Shown here: positions 1 through 34,954 of the stretch, in pieces
How positions within the stretch are numbered: the stretch's first letter is position 1
Layout: every line of letters starts with the position of its first letter
DNA from: Ailurus styani
Taxonomy: Eukaryota; Chordata; Mammalia; Carnivora; Ailuridae
Assembly: GCA_002007465.1 (NCBI GenBank)
Contig: LNAC01000232.1
Location: forward strand, 3,330,172 to 3,394,171
Direction: 5' to 3'
DNA length: 64,000 nt
The notes under the pieces: model-generated
Databases searched by the model: none
What the model saw: only the letters and a program-made list of their open reading frames with translations
Told to the model about the DNA's origin: nothing
Translations under genes and position numbers: made by a program

Positions 1-227
1 TATATGTTAATAATTAAAAAAAAAAAAAAAAGACAACCCAAGTATAGGGCTTCCCTGAAGAAAGACTCAATTATCATAAAGCATCATGGATCAGGTAAAG
101 AAAATATACATTTATTTCCAAATAAATGCAGCTTACTACTATTCTAAGAAAACTTTGCAACTCTTACCTGTTTATCATACATTTTAACTTCGTCTTAAAG
201 AGTGTTCACAACACAATTTAACCTTTG

Positions 228-333
228 TTTTACTATTTTTTAAGTAGGCTTCCAACCCAATGTGGGGCTTGAACTCAAGACCCTGAGAGTGAGAGCTGCC
301 TGGTCTATTGACTAATCCAGCCAGGTATCCCTC
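228..333 (-). repeat. Short CAN-SINE
   Basis: Old short SINEC, antisense: 'tgtggggcttgaactcaaga' core and 'gccaggtatccct' head. Flanked by an approximate aaccttt repeat. Confidence 0.75.
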
Positions 334-1439
334 TAACCTTTCTTTGATAACCAGAGTCATCATTATGTACTATATTGTTCTGTAACAGTGATGTCTTCAG
401 TCACTGGGCAACTTAACCCTATAGTCAATGACTTCGGATACTGTGTTTCTGAATCTTTTCATCTGCTTTTTTGGGTTTTTGTCTCCTCTTTTAATATCAG
501 ATATTAATTCTTTGTGTTCTCACCAAGTCTGCATCCACCAAGCAATCCACCTTTTTATAAGGTGCTATTTTTAATCTACTGTGAACTGGAAAACTAGCTA
601 AAAACTAAGACTCATTAGGGAAGTGTGCCATGAGCAATGGGCTGACTTTGAGTAACACCAAGAGGGAATGGTGGCATGCATGTCTTGCATTTCCAATCAC
701 ATTCTAGCCATTACTCTCTCTCTTCTTTGTTAAGCTTTTCCACAGCTCTACTTCCTCATTTCTCATTCACTACACAACTCATTGCAATCTGGATTCTGTT
801 CCTAGCAACTCCAGGGAAAACTCACCAAAATTCTAGAAAAGGGTTCACAAATTCAAATGCCCATAAGGGCCAGGAAAATAATATAGATGAATATGTGAGT
901 TAGGTAGGTGAGACCATAGGGAATGTGGAGTCCACTGGTAAACCAGAGATCAGATGCCTAGCTAAAGGAATTAAATTCAAAAATATTTAAAATACAGAAT
1001 AAGCCAAATAAAACATAATCTCATACTATGATTGGCCCATGGACCATCAGATCTGTTCTAGACTGATTAGCCTAATCAAAGTAAATGAATTTGTATTACA
1101 ACACAAATAGAAAGATTCAACATTCTTACAAGAATACAAATTACATTTTACAAATGTTAATTTTGTGCGTATGGTTATCATGTTTCAGAAATGAAAACAT
1201 CATTTGCAAAACAATACACATGCTGAGATATCAAACAGAAAGTGTAGATTACAAGCTGTTTTAAAACCTCAAAACAACTTAATGTATGTATACATGTATA
1301 AAATCACATTTTATGAAATGAGATAATTATAATTCAAATCTATAGGTCTATTATATTTATACTCTACATACATAGATATAAATATTATTTATATTTTATA
1401 TTTAGATGTTTTTATCCATGGATTTCTTAAACTATCCAA

Positions 1440-1765
1440 CCAGAATGATTCTGCAAAATGTAAGTCAGAGTAGGTCACCTCACTCTTTGGCTTAAATCTC
1501 TCCAGTCAATCATTTCCCACCTTACTCAATTAAAATCCAAAGTTCATACTATGGCCTATAAGGTCCTACACGTGGTTTGATTCCTGCTGCCCAGATCTCA
1601 GCTCCTACCATTCTCTCACTCAAGTCCTGCATCCTAGCTTTCCCAATGAAAGCTAAGATGTCCCAAGACTCCATGAAACTTACGTTGCTGTCAATGAGGA
1701 CTTGTATCACAGATTATTTAAGTTCAGGGACTTGCTCATCTCTGAATCTCCCTATGTGCCTAGAA
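1440..1765 (+). repeat. LINE-2 fragment
   Basis: Matches the L2 3' coding region as remembered (ctctccagtcaatcatttcc, atggcctataaggtcct, ctgctgcccagatctc). Heavily decayed. Confidence 0.65.
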
Positions 1766-1970
1766 TAGTGGTCTGTAAATATTTTTTGAAGTAATATTTT
1801 CTACCCACTCCACTGACTTTGGGTTTTACTCCTGGTTTCTTACATTTTTACTCAAGGAAGCTTAATTTTTAAAAAGACAATCATTTTTATTTGCAAAAAC
1901 ATGTTAACAATAAATCAAATAATCACCCGAAAAAGTATTTGGCTACCTTTCTGTTAAGAGCCTGAGCTTT

Positions 1971-2153
1971 CTTTTTTTCTAAATATTTTATTTATTTATT
2001 TGAGAGAAGAGGAAGCACATGAGCAAGGGGGAGGGGCAGAGGGAGAGGGAGAAGCAGGCTCCCAGCTGAGCAGGGAGCCCTATGTGGGGCTCAATCCTAG
2101 GACCCTGAGATGATGACCTGAGCCGAAGCCAGATGCTTAACTTCAGGTGCCAC
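1971..2153 (-). repeat. CAN-SINE (SINEC)
   Basis: Antisense full-length SINEC, with 15-bp target duplication aagagcctga(g/a)cttt at 1956-1970 and 2154-2168. Confidence 0.92.
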
Positions 2154-2179
2154 AAGAGCCTGAACTTTAAGTTCAAACT

Positions 2180-2285
2180 TTTCAAGAGCTGAATCTTGAA
2201 TCTATCACTAACTAGCTGACTGACCCTGGACAAGTTACTTAACCTCTGTATGCCAGTTTTCTAAACTATAAGATCCACTATTGGA
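2180..2285 (+). repeat. MIR fragment
   Basis: Core 'gaccctggacaagttactta' followed by 'acctctgtatgccagttttc', typical MIR. Confidence 0.65.
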
Positions 2286-2429
2286 TGTTAAAATAGAGGA
2301 CAACGTTTGAAGCTATCTGCATAGTTTCAAAGTATCTCCCCCCAAGATATTATTAATTATAAAGAAAAAGATCTATCAGGCTTAAATATCTCCTGATGCT
2401 ACTCTAAGAAGGGCACATCACTTGTATGG

Positions 2430-2835
2430 TATCCTTACCAAAAATATGTAGCCTCAGTCTAGTCATGAGAAAACATGTGACAAACCCAAACAAGGGACTT
2501 ATAAAATAACTGACCAGTACTCTTCACAAGTATCAGTCATTAAAACAGGGAAGGACCAGAAAACTCGAAGAAGACAAGAAGACATGACAAGTAAATACAA
2601 TGTGGGTCCTAGGAGAGAGAAAGGACAATAGTGGGGAAACTAGCAAAACCCAATGTATTCAGTTTCATTATTAGTACTGTTACAATGTCAGTTTCTTAGT
2701 TTTGATGACAGTACCATGGTCATGCAAGATGTTAATATTAAAGGATGCTTGGTGATATCCACATAGGAACTTTCAGTACTATTTTTGTAACTTTTCTCTA
2801 TGTCTTAAATTATCTCGAAATAGTATTTTAAAACA
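2430..2835 (+). repeat. L1 3' UTR (old)
   Basis: Ends in 'taccatggtcatgcaagatg ttaata' and 'actttcagtactatttttgt', typical of mammalian L1M 3' ends. Confidence 0.65.
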
Positions 2836-2846
2836 GAAAAAAGGAG

Positions 2847-3061
2847 GGGTGCCTGGGTGGCTCAGCCGGTTGAGCGTCTGGTTCTTGGTTTCTGATTAGG
2901 TCATAATCTTGGGGTCATGAGATCAAGCCCTGTGTCAGGCTCCATGCTCAGTGGAGAGTCCGCCTCTCTCCATCTCCCGCTGCCCCCTGCCCCCCACTTG
3001 TACACGCTCAAGCTCTCTCTCTCTAACATAAATAAATAAATCTTTAAAAAATAAATAAAAA
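2847..3061 (+). repeat. CAN-SINE (SINEC)
   Basis: Full-length, with gaaaaaaggag duplication at 2836-2846 and 3062-3072. Confidence 0.92.
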
Positions 3062-3120
3062 GAAAAAAGGAGATAATATCTCTTAAGGTTGTTGTGAGGC
3101 TTACACAAGATGACACGTGT

Positions 3121-3235
3121 TTTGGGGTGCCTGACTGGTTCAGCCAGTGGAACGTGTGACTCTTGATCTTGGGGTGGTAAGTTTGAGCCCCACATTGGAT
3201 GAAGAGATTACTTAAATAAAATCTTTAAAAAAAAA
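3121..3235 (+). repeat. Short CAN-SINE
   Basis: Short subtype (cacattggatgaagagatta). 13-bp duplication agatgacac(g/a)tgt on both sides. Confidence 0.9.
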
Positions 3236-3379
3236 AGATGACACATGTAACACATGTTCTTTTTCACCTAGAATATAGTAGCATTGAGTAAGGGCTCACG
3301 AAATGTTAATTATTAGTAGTACTGTCTTTTTCTGAGATTCCACATCATATATGTGTTGTTCCTCAGTTAGCCTGGCAAG

Positions 3380-3795
3380 CTGATCAATGGATTTTCCTTT
3401 TTCTTTTCACTTTCCACTATTATGTCTGTACAATTCATCCCTGTTGCTGCACATGGTAGTTGCATTTAATTGTGTACATATGCCACAATTTTTTACTCAT
3501 CATTTGTTGGACATTTGGGCTGCTTCTAGTTTGTGGCTATCATGAATAAAGCTATTAAAAAGTATTTTGTACATGTCTTGTGGAAGACATAATATTCATT
3601 TCTATTAGATCTATACTCAGGAATGGAACTTCTGGGGGAGTGGGGTGTATATACTTGGCTTTAAGATACTACCAGCAGAATTCCAAAGTGATCGAGTCAG
3701 TTCACACTCTCACTACCAACGTATATAAATTCTAGTCATTCCACGTCCATACCAACACTTAACTCTGAGTCTTTTACATTTTAGCTGGTTCTTTC
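3380..3795 (-). repeat. L1 fragment
   Basis: Reads as antisense L1 3' sequence: 'tagtttgtggctatcatgaa taaagct', 'aggaatggaacttctggg', 'ccatacca acactt'. Confidence 0.7.
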
Positions 3796-4716
3796 GCATT
3801 TTGGTAGGTCAATTTAGCCAAACTGGAACTATATGTCCCAGAATTCCCTTCCCTTTTGAGTTAGCCGAAAGAGATTTGTACAAGACTTGCAAAGTGAAAG
3901 GAGGCAGAAGTCATTACACTCAGGTCATTCCAGGGCACCAGATGCCTGTCCAGCTTACACACATTGTTGCTGGTACGCTGGCTCGAATTGTAGGTAGAGC
4001 GCAGCAGCCACGCTTGCAACTAACTCCTCTCGCTCCCACAAGAGCTCCACCTTCAGCCTCTGAATTTTGGGCCAAAGACCACCAGCTTTGTCTATAGATC
4101 CCACATGCCACTGAAGATGGAAATGATGAGACACATTACTGTTTCTCCTTACAGGTTCCAGTTATTCTCACTATTCCCCACTTTACGTCTATCTTTTCTT
4201 CCAATTGCTGCCCTGTTGACTGACAATGACTACTAATCCACAGGCAATATCTTTCCACATACTTCTTCACTAGCCCTTACAAATGTTTTAAGATATAATC
4301 CCCTATTTCATTCATATTGCTTCTGTTTCCCAGATGGAATCCTAACTATTAAAACTGGTGAATCCGGGAAAGCATAGATGGATGTTCATTGTACTATTCC
4401 TATGACTTCTCTGAAGTTTAAAAAGTTTTTCAAAGTACAAAGATTAATATAACACCTTTATAACCTGTACTCAGTTTTACTGAGTATTGACACTTTGCCT
4501 TGTTTGTTTCAAATCTCTTTTTAAAATGATAAAAATTTGTGGGACATCTGGGTGGCTCAGTTGGTTAAGTGTCCATCCCTTGATTTCAGCTCAGGATATG
4601 ATCTCAGGGTTGTGAGATCGAGCCCTGCATCAGAATCTGTGCCAGCACAGTCTGCTTGAGATGTCTTTTCTCCCTACGCCTTGCACGTGCATGCTCTCTA
4701 AATAGATAAATAAATA

Positions 4717-4914
4717 GGGCGCCTGAGTGGCTCAGTGGGTTAGTGCCTCTGCCTTCGGCTCAGGTCATGGTCTCAGGGTCCTGGGATCGAGGCCCGCATC
4801 GGGCTCTCTGCTCGGTAGGGAGCCTGCTTCTTCCTCTCTCTCTCTCTGCCTGCCTCTCTGCCTGCTTGTAATCTCTCTCTCTGTCAAATAAATAAATAAA
4901 ATCTTAAAAAAAAA
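4717..4914 (+). repeat. CAN-SINE nested in the SINE at 4540
   Basis: Full-length, mustelid-type CT-rich body, inserted within the tail of the older element. Confidence 0.88.
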
Positions 4915-4917
4915 TTA

Positions 4918-4946
4918 GTAGATAGATAGATAGATAGATAGATAAA
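4918..4946. repeat. (GATA)n microsatellite
   Basis: About six GATA units grown from a SINE tail. Confidence 0.9.
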
Positions 4947-4978
4947 TAAATAAATAAAATCTTTAAAAAAATAAAATA

Positions 4979-5223
4979 GGGGCGCCTGAGTGGCTCAGTT
5001 GGTTAAGCGTCTGCCTTCAGCTCAGGTCATGGGGTGCCTGGGTGGCTCAGTCAGCTAAGAGACTGCCTTCGGCTCAGGTCACGATCCTGAAGTCCCAGGA
5101 TCAAGTCCTGAATTGGGCTCCCTGCTCAGCAGGGCGTCTGCTTCTCCCCCAACCTTTCCCCTTCTAATGCTCTCTCTCTCTCTCATGCTCCCTCTCTCAC
5201 AAATAAATAAAATCTTAAAAAAA
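4979..5223 (+). repeat. Two CAN-SINE heads in tandem
   Basis: A 53-bp SINE 5' end (4979-5031) is followed directly by a full SINE (5032-5223). Either one element inserted into another whose remainder was lost, or a recombination product. Confidence 0.85.
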
Positions 5224-5239
5224 CCCAAACAGTTCTTTG

Positions 5240-6280
5240 TTTCCTTTTAAACAAAAAATACACCTTTCCTATGATCCAGCGATTCCACTCCAAGTTATCT
5301 GTCCAAAATAAGTGAAAGCATATATTCTTAAAAAACTAGTTAAAAAAGAAGACAAGGAGGAAGAAAAGAAAAAAATACACTTGTATAAGACTGTTTATAG
5401 CTACTTCATTTGTATTAGCCAAAAACTAGAAATAGCCCACATGTCTATGAACAAGAAAATGATAAAATATGGCATATTATACATTGAAATACTATGCAGC
5501 AACAAAAAGGAACAAATGATTGCTACATGCAACCACACTGGGTAAGTTTCAAAATGTATGCTGAATGAAAGATGCCAGACACAAAAGAGTACATGTTCTA
5601 GGATTCCACTTATATGACATTCTAGAATAAACAATATTAATCTATGGTAAACATAGCTGCAAATATTTATGATCTTGGATTAGGCAATGGTTTTTTATAT
5701 ATGACACCAAACACAGAGGGAACAAAAGGAAAAATCGATAAAATGGACTTCATTCTAATTAAAAACTTTGGTGTTTCAAAGGTCACCACAAAGGGAATGA
5801 AAAGACAACCCACTGAATGGGAGCAAATTTTTACAAATCATATATCCTATAGTGATGGACTAGTATTTAGGCATATGAAGAACTCTTACAACTCAATATA
5901 AAAAGACAAAAACCCCAATTTTTAAAAACAGGAAAAGGATCTAAATAGAAATTTCTCCAAAGAAGATAGACAAATGGCCAATAAACACATGAAAAAATCC
6001 TCAACATGATTAGTCATCAGGGAATGAAATAAAAAATACGAGACACCACTGCACACCCAGTAGGATGGCTGTAATCAAAAAATAGATAGTAAATGTTGGC
6101 AAAGATCGAGGGAAACTGGAACCCATATACACTGCTGGTGGGATTATAAAATGATGACGTTGCTTTGGAAACAGTCTTAACAGTTCCTTGAAAGGTTAAA
6201 CACAAGAATTACCGTATGACCCAGTGATTCCACTCCTAGATGTACACCAAAGAGAGGTAAAAACATGTCCACACGAAAAG
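5240..6280 (+). repeat. L1 fragments (3' UTR piece, then ORF2 3' part)
   Basis: 5240-5650 matches L1 'ctatgcagcaacaaaaagga' 3' UTR-like sequence. 5700-6280 matches the end of ORF2 ('taggatggctgtaatcaaaa', 'cactgctggtgggattataa'). Not intact. Confidence 0.8.
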
Positions 6281-6459
6281 GCAGAAATATGAAGAATAAA
6301 AGAGCTAAATCATACAAATCATTTAGAAAAGTGCCTGACACACAGGAAGTGTTCAATAAATATTAGGTTTACTACTTACAGTCCAAGTAATGCTGATAAC
6401 ATTTCTTTCATTAAATAGCTTCCCATTTGGGCATAAGCACGATGAAGTCTAAGACCTAC

Positions 6460-29778
<23,319 letters not shown>

Positions 29779-29857
29779 GCGGTGGGCAGAGACCAGGGGA
29801 GACGAGACCCGGCGGCTGGATAGCGCGGGAGTTCTGCCTACCTGCCTATGCGGCCAG

Positions 29858-29868
29858 TGCGCAGGCGC
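29858..29868. promoter_or_regulatory. NRF1-like palindrome upstream of PCGF6
   Basis: TGCGCAGGCGC, one mismatch from the NRF1 consensus TGCGCATGCGC. It lies 80 bp upstream of the PCGF6 ATG in the CpG island. NRF1 sites are common in such promoters. Binding itself is inferred. Confidence 0.5.
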
Positions 29869-29983
29869 GGGAGACCTGCAGGGCCCGCTGGGAAATGTGG
29901 TTCACTGCCCCTCACCTAAACCTGAGCGGGCGTGCACCCAGCCGCTCTGCATATAGGGCGGGGCTTGCGGCTCGCATTCAGAA

Positions 29984-30096
29984 TTTTTTCTTTTAAGATT
30001 TAATTTTCTAAAGTAATCTTTGTACCCAACGTGGGGCTCGATCTTTCAAACCTGAGATCAAGAGTCGCAGGCTCTACCGATTGAGCCAACCCGGCA
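29984..30096 (-). repeat. Short CAN-SINE upstream of PCGF6
   Basis: Old short SINEC about 205 bp upstream of the PCGF6 ATG, at the CpG island edge. Confidence 0.8.
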
Positions 30097-31240
30097 AAGC
30101 CTCTTCACTCCCTTTTAAAAAGGACAAAATTGGTACCGTTCCAGACAGCAGTATTCTGTCTGCATCAGTTGATGCGCAGAGCACTTAAATAGGCGTTAAA
30201 ATGACGTTGTATTATAAACAATAACGATTTAAAGTTGAATAGGCATCGTGCGTTTCTTTCATCCAAGATTATTCCCATTAGGAAGTATGACGTCTCTATT
30301 TTGAAATATGTAAGTTTATTTGGAGGCATTAAATCTTGTATTGTCACAGGATGGAAATTTAATCGCCGTTCAAAGACCATCTATGAGTCCCCATCACATA
30401 GAGGAAAGTCCATTATATTTAATTCAACAAACATTTATGGAGAAGGTCTACTGTAGCAAGAACTGAGACCTATTTACGCACTCCCACCCCAACCCCCAAT
30501 GTTTTAGGAAAGATACTTGGAATTGCTGACTAACATAGTACCAGCTAATGTCATGATGCTTGCAAGCTGGATTCAAAAAGGAGTCAAAAGCTCCTTAACG
30601 AAATAATGCTGGGGGAGGGGGGGATCATATCTGAGAGAGACTGTTGTCACTGAATAAAATTAATGCTCATTTGGGAGTTGTGTACACTACTTCTTAGGGA
30701 ATGGTGAGGAAATCAAGTCACTATGCTTGTCTGGGGAAAACTGAATCAGATTTAATCTGGCCCCATTGCTTCTGCACTAGACTCTACCTTTCTCTCTGCA
30801 CTCCCCAAACTCTGGTCAAGCCTAAGATACTGAAATTTGCAAGATCCAAAAAGTGGAAGAAAGGAAATGTCTCCTACGTGGAGTACATATCCTCAAGGGA
30901 GAGGAATGGGAACTAGACCAGGATATTGAAAGAGGGCATGGAAGAGAGGGAGATCGAAAGAGACAGACATACACGGATGCCTGAGATACTCTCCTTACCG
31001 GGCTCTAAAACTGTAAGAGCTTCCACATGATTACATTGGATAAAGGCATATACCTTCTGACCTTTCAGCATTGTAAGAGCTACCTGAAGAAAAAGAATTA
31101 CTTGTACCATGAACTTTAATTATAACATTTTGAAGTAGTATGATATGAAAATAGTATTAATAATATTAATGAAGTTTTACTTTATAATGTGATAATGTAA
31201 AATATTGAGAATCCCCAAATTTTAAAAAATACAATAAAGA

Positions 31241-31435
31241 TGGGCGCCTGGGTAACTCAGTGGGTTAAAGCCTCTGCTTTCGGCTCAGGTCATGATCTCA
31301 GCGTCCTGGGATCGAGGCCCCCATCGGGCTCTCTGCTCAGCAGGGAGTCTGCTTCCTCCTCTCCTTGTCTCTCTGCCTGCCTCTCTGCCTACTTGTAATC
31401 TCTCTCTCTGTGTCAAATAAATAAATAAAATCTTA
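31241..31435 (+). repeat. Young CAN-SINE
   Basis: 17-bp duplication aaaaaatacaataaaga on both sides. Confidence 0.93.
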
Positions 31436-31559
31436 AAAAAATACAATAAAGAATTGCATATTTTCAAAGCTGGCAAACTGAGGAATTATGAATTTGTATT
31501 ATTGCCACTGGGTGGTGTCAGTTTAGCTGGTAAACAGAAATATCTGCAGGCTTTGTCAG

Positions 31560-31960
31560 TCCTATGGTAGTTTTATCTGTCATCTTGGCTAGGCTATTCT
31601 GCCCAATGATTCAAACACTTACTTACCTAGGTATTACTGTGAAGGTATTTGTAGATGTAATTAACATCTGCAATCAGTTGATTTTAAGTAAAAGATATTA
31701 TCCTGTATAATCTGAACAGACCTGATCCAATCAGTGGAATGGCCTGAGAGGTAAAACTGAGATTCCCCTTGAAGAGAAATTCTTCCTGAGGACTGCAGCA
31801 GTAATCCTTCCCAGGAGTTTCTAGCATGTTGGCCTGCCCTATAGATTTCAGACCTGCCTAGCAATCCCCCATAATTGTATAAAGCAATTCCTTGTAATAA
31901 GTATCTTAATAAATATCTATGTCCTACTGGTTATGTTTCTATGGTAGACCAACTAATCCA
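31560..31960. repeat. LTR-type repeat (probable ERVL/MaLR)
   Basis: 'caatcagttgattttaagta', 'aatggcctgagaggtaaaac' and 'aataaatatctatgtcctac tggtt' resemble old solo LTRs. Family uncertain. Confidence 0.5.
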
Positions 31961-32344
31961 TTTGGTAAATGGCTTAATTATGTGATATTTATAACTATGC
32001 AAGGACTTCCAGAATGTATCTATTTCATAAAATGAGAATTTCTTGTATCTCCATTGTGATCCAAGTGTGTTTCCACATCAAAGTTATATTTCGGCACTTA
32101 TCAGGGACATTTACATTTTTACAAAGCATCAGAATTGAATCATGTTCCAGATTGGGCTAGAACTTCACTCTTACCCTGGATGCTAATTTGTTAAAATGGT
32201 GCAAATGTAAAACAGCAAAAGTGGATCTAACACAAACAGTAATTGTACTCCTTGTATGATGATTAGACCAAGAGAGATGCTATAGAATTGGGTTTTGTGT
32301 GGAGGAGGCGTTGCTTTGACATTTCAAACAGAAAATCATATCTA

Positions 32345-32446
32345 GGGGTGCCTGGCTGGTTCAGCTGGTGGAGCATGTGACTCTTGTTCTGGGAGTCATG
32401 AATTTGAGCCCCACATTGGGTGTGGAGCCTACTTAGAAGAAAAAAA
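32345..32446 (+). repeat. Short CAN-SINE
   Basis: Perfect 14-bp duplication gaaaatcatatcta at 32331-32344 and 32447-32460. Confidence 0.93.
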
Positions 32447-32675
32447 GAAAATCATATCTAAAAACCATTATGAAAGTTCCACACATTGATTCACTAGGAG
32501 ATGGCAGAGGTTGGTTGATTGTGAAGGATAGTGGGTCTCTGGGTATGAAATTCTTAAAGCAGATCCATGACCAATATTGTGGGACTGGTTGGGGAATCAA
32601 GAAATCCATAAATGTTTCTTGGATTTGGAGTGATTTCCTGGTACTCTTTAATGTAAGTAAATAATTCACCAAAGA

Positions 32676-32871
32676 GGGCGCCTGGGTGGCTCAGTGGGTT
32701 AAAGCCTCTGCCTTCGGCTCAGGTCATGATCCCAGGGTCCTGGGATCGAGGCCCGCATCGGGCTCTCTGCTCAGCGGGGAGCCTGCTTCCTCCTCTCTCT
32801 CTGCCTGCCTCTCTGCCTACTTGTGATCTCTCTCTCTCTGTGTCAAATAAATAAATAAAATATTAAAAAAA
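32676..32871 (+). repeat. Young CAN-SINE
   Basis: Perfect 16-bp duplication aataattcaccaaaga at 32660-32675 and 32872-32887. Confidence 0.95.
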
Positions 32872-32920
32872 AATAATTCACCAAAGACCTTATTTTTTAA
32901 AGCAGATTAAAAACCAAAGG

Positions 32921-33061
32921 GCTGAGGCACCTGGCTGGCTCATTCAGAAGAGCATGTGACTCTTGATCTCAGGTTGTTTGAGTCCCATATTGAGTAAATA
33001 GATCACTTATATAAAAAAAACTAAAAAACAAAAAACAAAAAACCAACAACAACAAAAAACT
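32921..33061 (+). repeat. Short CAN-SINE
   Basis: Decayed short subtype with a long A/C-rich tail (33011-33060). Confidence 0.8.
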
Positions 33062-33544
33062 AACAAAGGCCTTTAAGGTATCAATATTCATTTTAAAAAG
33101 TATTATTAAAACAGTTTCAAATCATCAAATGCATATGTTATATATATAATTACTGATACTGAGCAAAATACAGACTCCAATCAAGGTCAGGACTTGAAGA
33201 TACTATTTACACCTATTTCTTATGCTGATTTGCTAACATAATGAGGGTTCCTGAAATGCATAGCTTTGTCTTGATTTCAAGGATCACGTAATTAATGATC
33301 TAAAATCCTGTACTACTACTCAAGTCCTACAAATCATGTGTTCTGATGTTATACAACAAATTGTATTTGTGAAAGAAAATCAAACTTTAGAGTCCTCTGA
33401 AACAAGTCAGATCCCAAAGGTTTTAAGCATCATGGGGCCTTTCCCAAATTAAAACGTGTTTTCCTTTGCTTTCCCAAATACCCCATCCCAAAACAGCCTC
33501 CTTAGAATTCCATTATAGAGGTTTGTAAGAACAATACTAAATCT

Positions 33545-33710
33545 GGGCGCTTGGGTGGCTCAGGTCATGATCCCAGGGTCCTGGGATTGAGCCCCACATC
33601 GGGCTCACTGCTCAGCGGAGAGCCCTCTTCTCCCTCTCCCTGTGCCTGCTGTTCTGCCTACTTGTGCTCTCTCTCTCTGTGTCAAATAAATAAATAAAAT
33701 CTTAAAAAAA
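33545..33710 (+). repeat. CAN-SINE with internal deletion
   Basis: Perfect 18-bp duplication aagaacaatactaaatct at 33527-33544 and 33711-33728. About 33 nt are missing between two ggctcag repeats in the tRNA-like head. Confidence 0.93.
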
Positions 33711-33764
33711 AAGAACAATACTAAATCTGATTAAAGGCAATGGATCAAATATGCATTTTTTTTC

Positions 33765-34520
33765 TTGTTTTTGCTACAAAAAATTGACCAAGGATAGCCA
33801 AAACCATCCTGAAAGAGAAGAATGAAGTTGGAGGACACACACATCCCAATTTTGGGACTTACTACAAAGCTACAGTAATCAAAACACTGTGGTACTAGCA
33901 TAATGATAGACATACAGATCAAACAGAATAGAATTGACAGTGCAGAAATAAACCCTCACATTTGTAGTCAATTGGTTCTTCACAAAGTTCCCAAAACATC
34001 TAAAGGGGCAAGAATGTCAACAAATGGTGCTGGGATAACTGGATATCCACATGCAAAAGAATGGACCTCTACCTCTTACCACCTACAAAAATTAGCTTAA
34101 ATGGGGCGCCTGGGTGGCTCAGTATTTAAGTATCTGCCTTCAGCTCAGGTCATGATCTCAGGGTCCTGGGATCAAGCCCCACATCGGGCTCCTTGCTCTC
34201 CAGGCTGCAGGAAGCCTGCTTCTCCCTCTCTGAACCCCCCCCCCACCGCTTTTGTTCCCTCTCTGGCTGTGTCTCTCTCCATCAAATAAATAAATAAAAC
34301 TTTAAAAAAATTTAGCTTAAATGGATCACAGACTTAAATGTAATAGCTTAAAAAAGCAAAAGTACATTAGCAGACATGAAATATGTACATTATGGTTATG
34401 GAAAATAATTCCATTATTTTTTCTTTTCAAAATTTTGTTTAAAGACCTGGAAGTTAAAAAAAGAGGTCATAAAAATTGTATAACAGAAATAATTCCTGAA
34501 TAATAATAATAATAAATCTT
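33765..34520 (+). repeat. L1 ORF2 fragment split by a SINE
   Basis: 'aaagctacagtaatcaaaac actgtggtactagcata' is the conserved 3' part of L1 ORF2. Interrupted at 34105-34306. Broken by stops; no intact protein. Confidence 0.8.
34105..34306 (+). repeat. CAN-SINE inside L1
   Basis: Duplication ttagcttaaatgg on both sides. Contains a 10-C run at 34236-34245 or so. Confidence 0.92.
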
Positions 34521-34751
34521 CATATAAAATGACACTGGACCCAAGAAAGAGAGACTAAATAAGATTAAGCACAGTTTTTCTGATGTGCTTTCACGGACCC
34601 ACAGATACATGTCTCGTTTACATCACCATCATGTGTAAGGAATGTTAGGTAGCCCCTTCCTGTCCTTAAAAAATAAAAAAATAATAATAAATGAAGAGTT
34701 TTATATGTATGCTAATGCAATGTCTCCATTGATAGTTCTGAGACCCAAATT

Positions 34752-34950
34752 GTTTTTTTAAGATTTTCTTTATTCATCTGAGACAGATAGAGATAGAGAG
34801 AGAACATGAACAGGGGGAGAGGCAGAAGGAGAGGGAGAAGCAGACTCCCCACCAAGCAGGAAGCCCCATGTGGGGCTTGATCCCAGGACCCAGAGATCAT
34901 GACCCAAGCTGAAGGCAGACGCCTAACCATCTGAGCCACCCAGGTGCCCC
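34752..34950 (-). repeat. CAN-SINE
   Basis: Full-length antisense SINEC adjacent to the nested cluster that follows. Confidence 0.9.
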
Positions 34951-34954
34951 GAAA

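Larger units (their letters stand above)
4540..4978 (+). repeat. CAN-SINE interrupted by a younger SINE
   Basis: Body at 4540-4716 and tail resuming at 4915-4978. A second SINE is inserted in its A/T-rich tail. Confidence 0.85.
1..6459 (-). other. PCGF6: PCGF6 intron 9 (partial)
   Basis: No coding exon found. Holds an AT-rich stretch (about 960-1430), an L2 piece (1440-1760), a MIR (2180-2280), an L1 3' UTR piece (2430-2835), several SINEs (1.97-5.2 kb), an L1 minus piece (3.38-3.79 kb), an unrecognised block (3.8-4.2 kb) and an L1 ORF2/3' UTR piece (5.24-6.28 kb). Confidence 0.8.

Noticed and set aside
4918..4946. GATA repeat as a CRISPR-like or regulatory array
   Set aside because: Simple microsatellite derived from a SINE tail, without spacers.
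5644..5901. 85-codon frame as a possible gene
   Set aside because: Matches the L1 ORF2 C-terminal region; a broken LINE fragment.
33765..34520. Active L1 retrotransposon
   Set aside because: Only short ORF2 pieces with stops and a SINE insertion; no ORF1 or 5' UTR.
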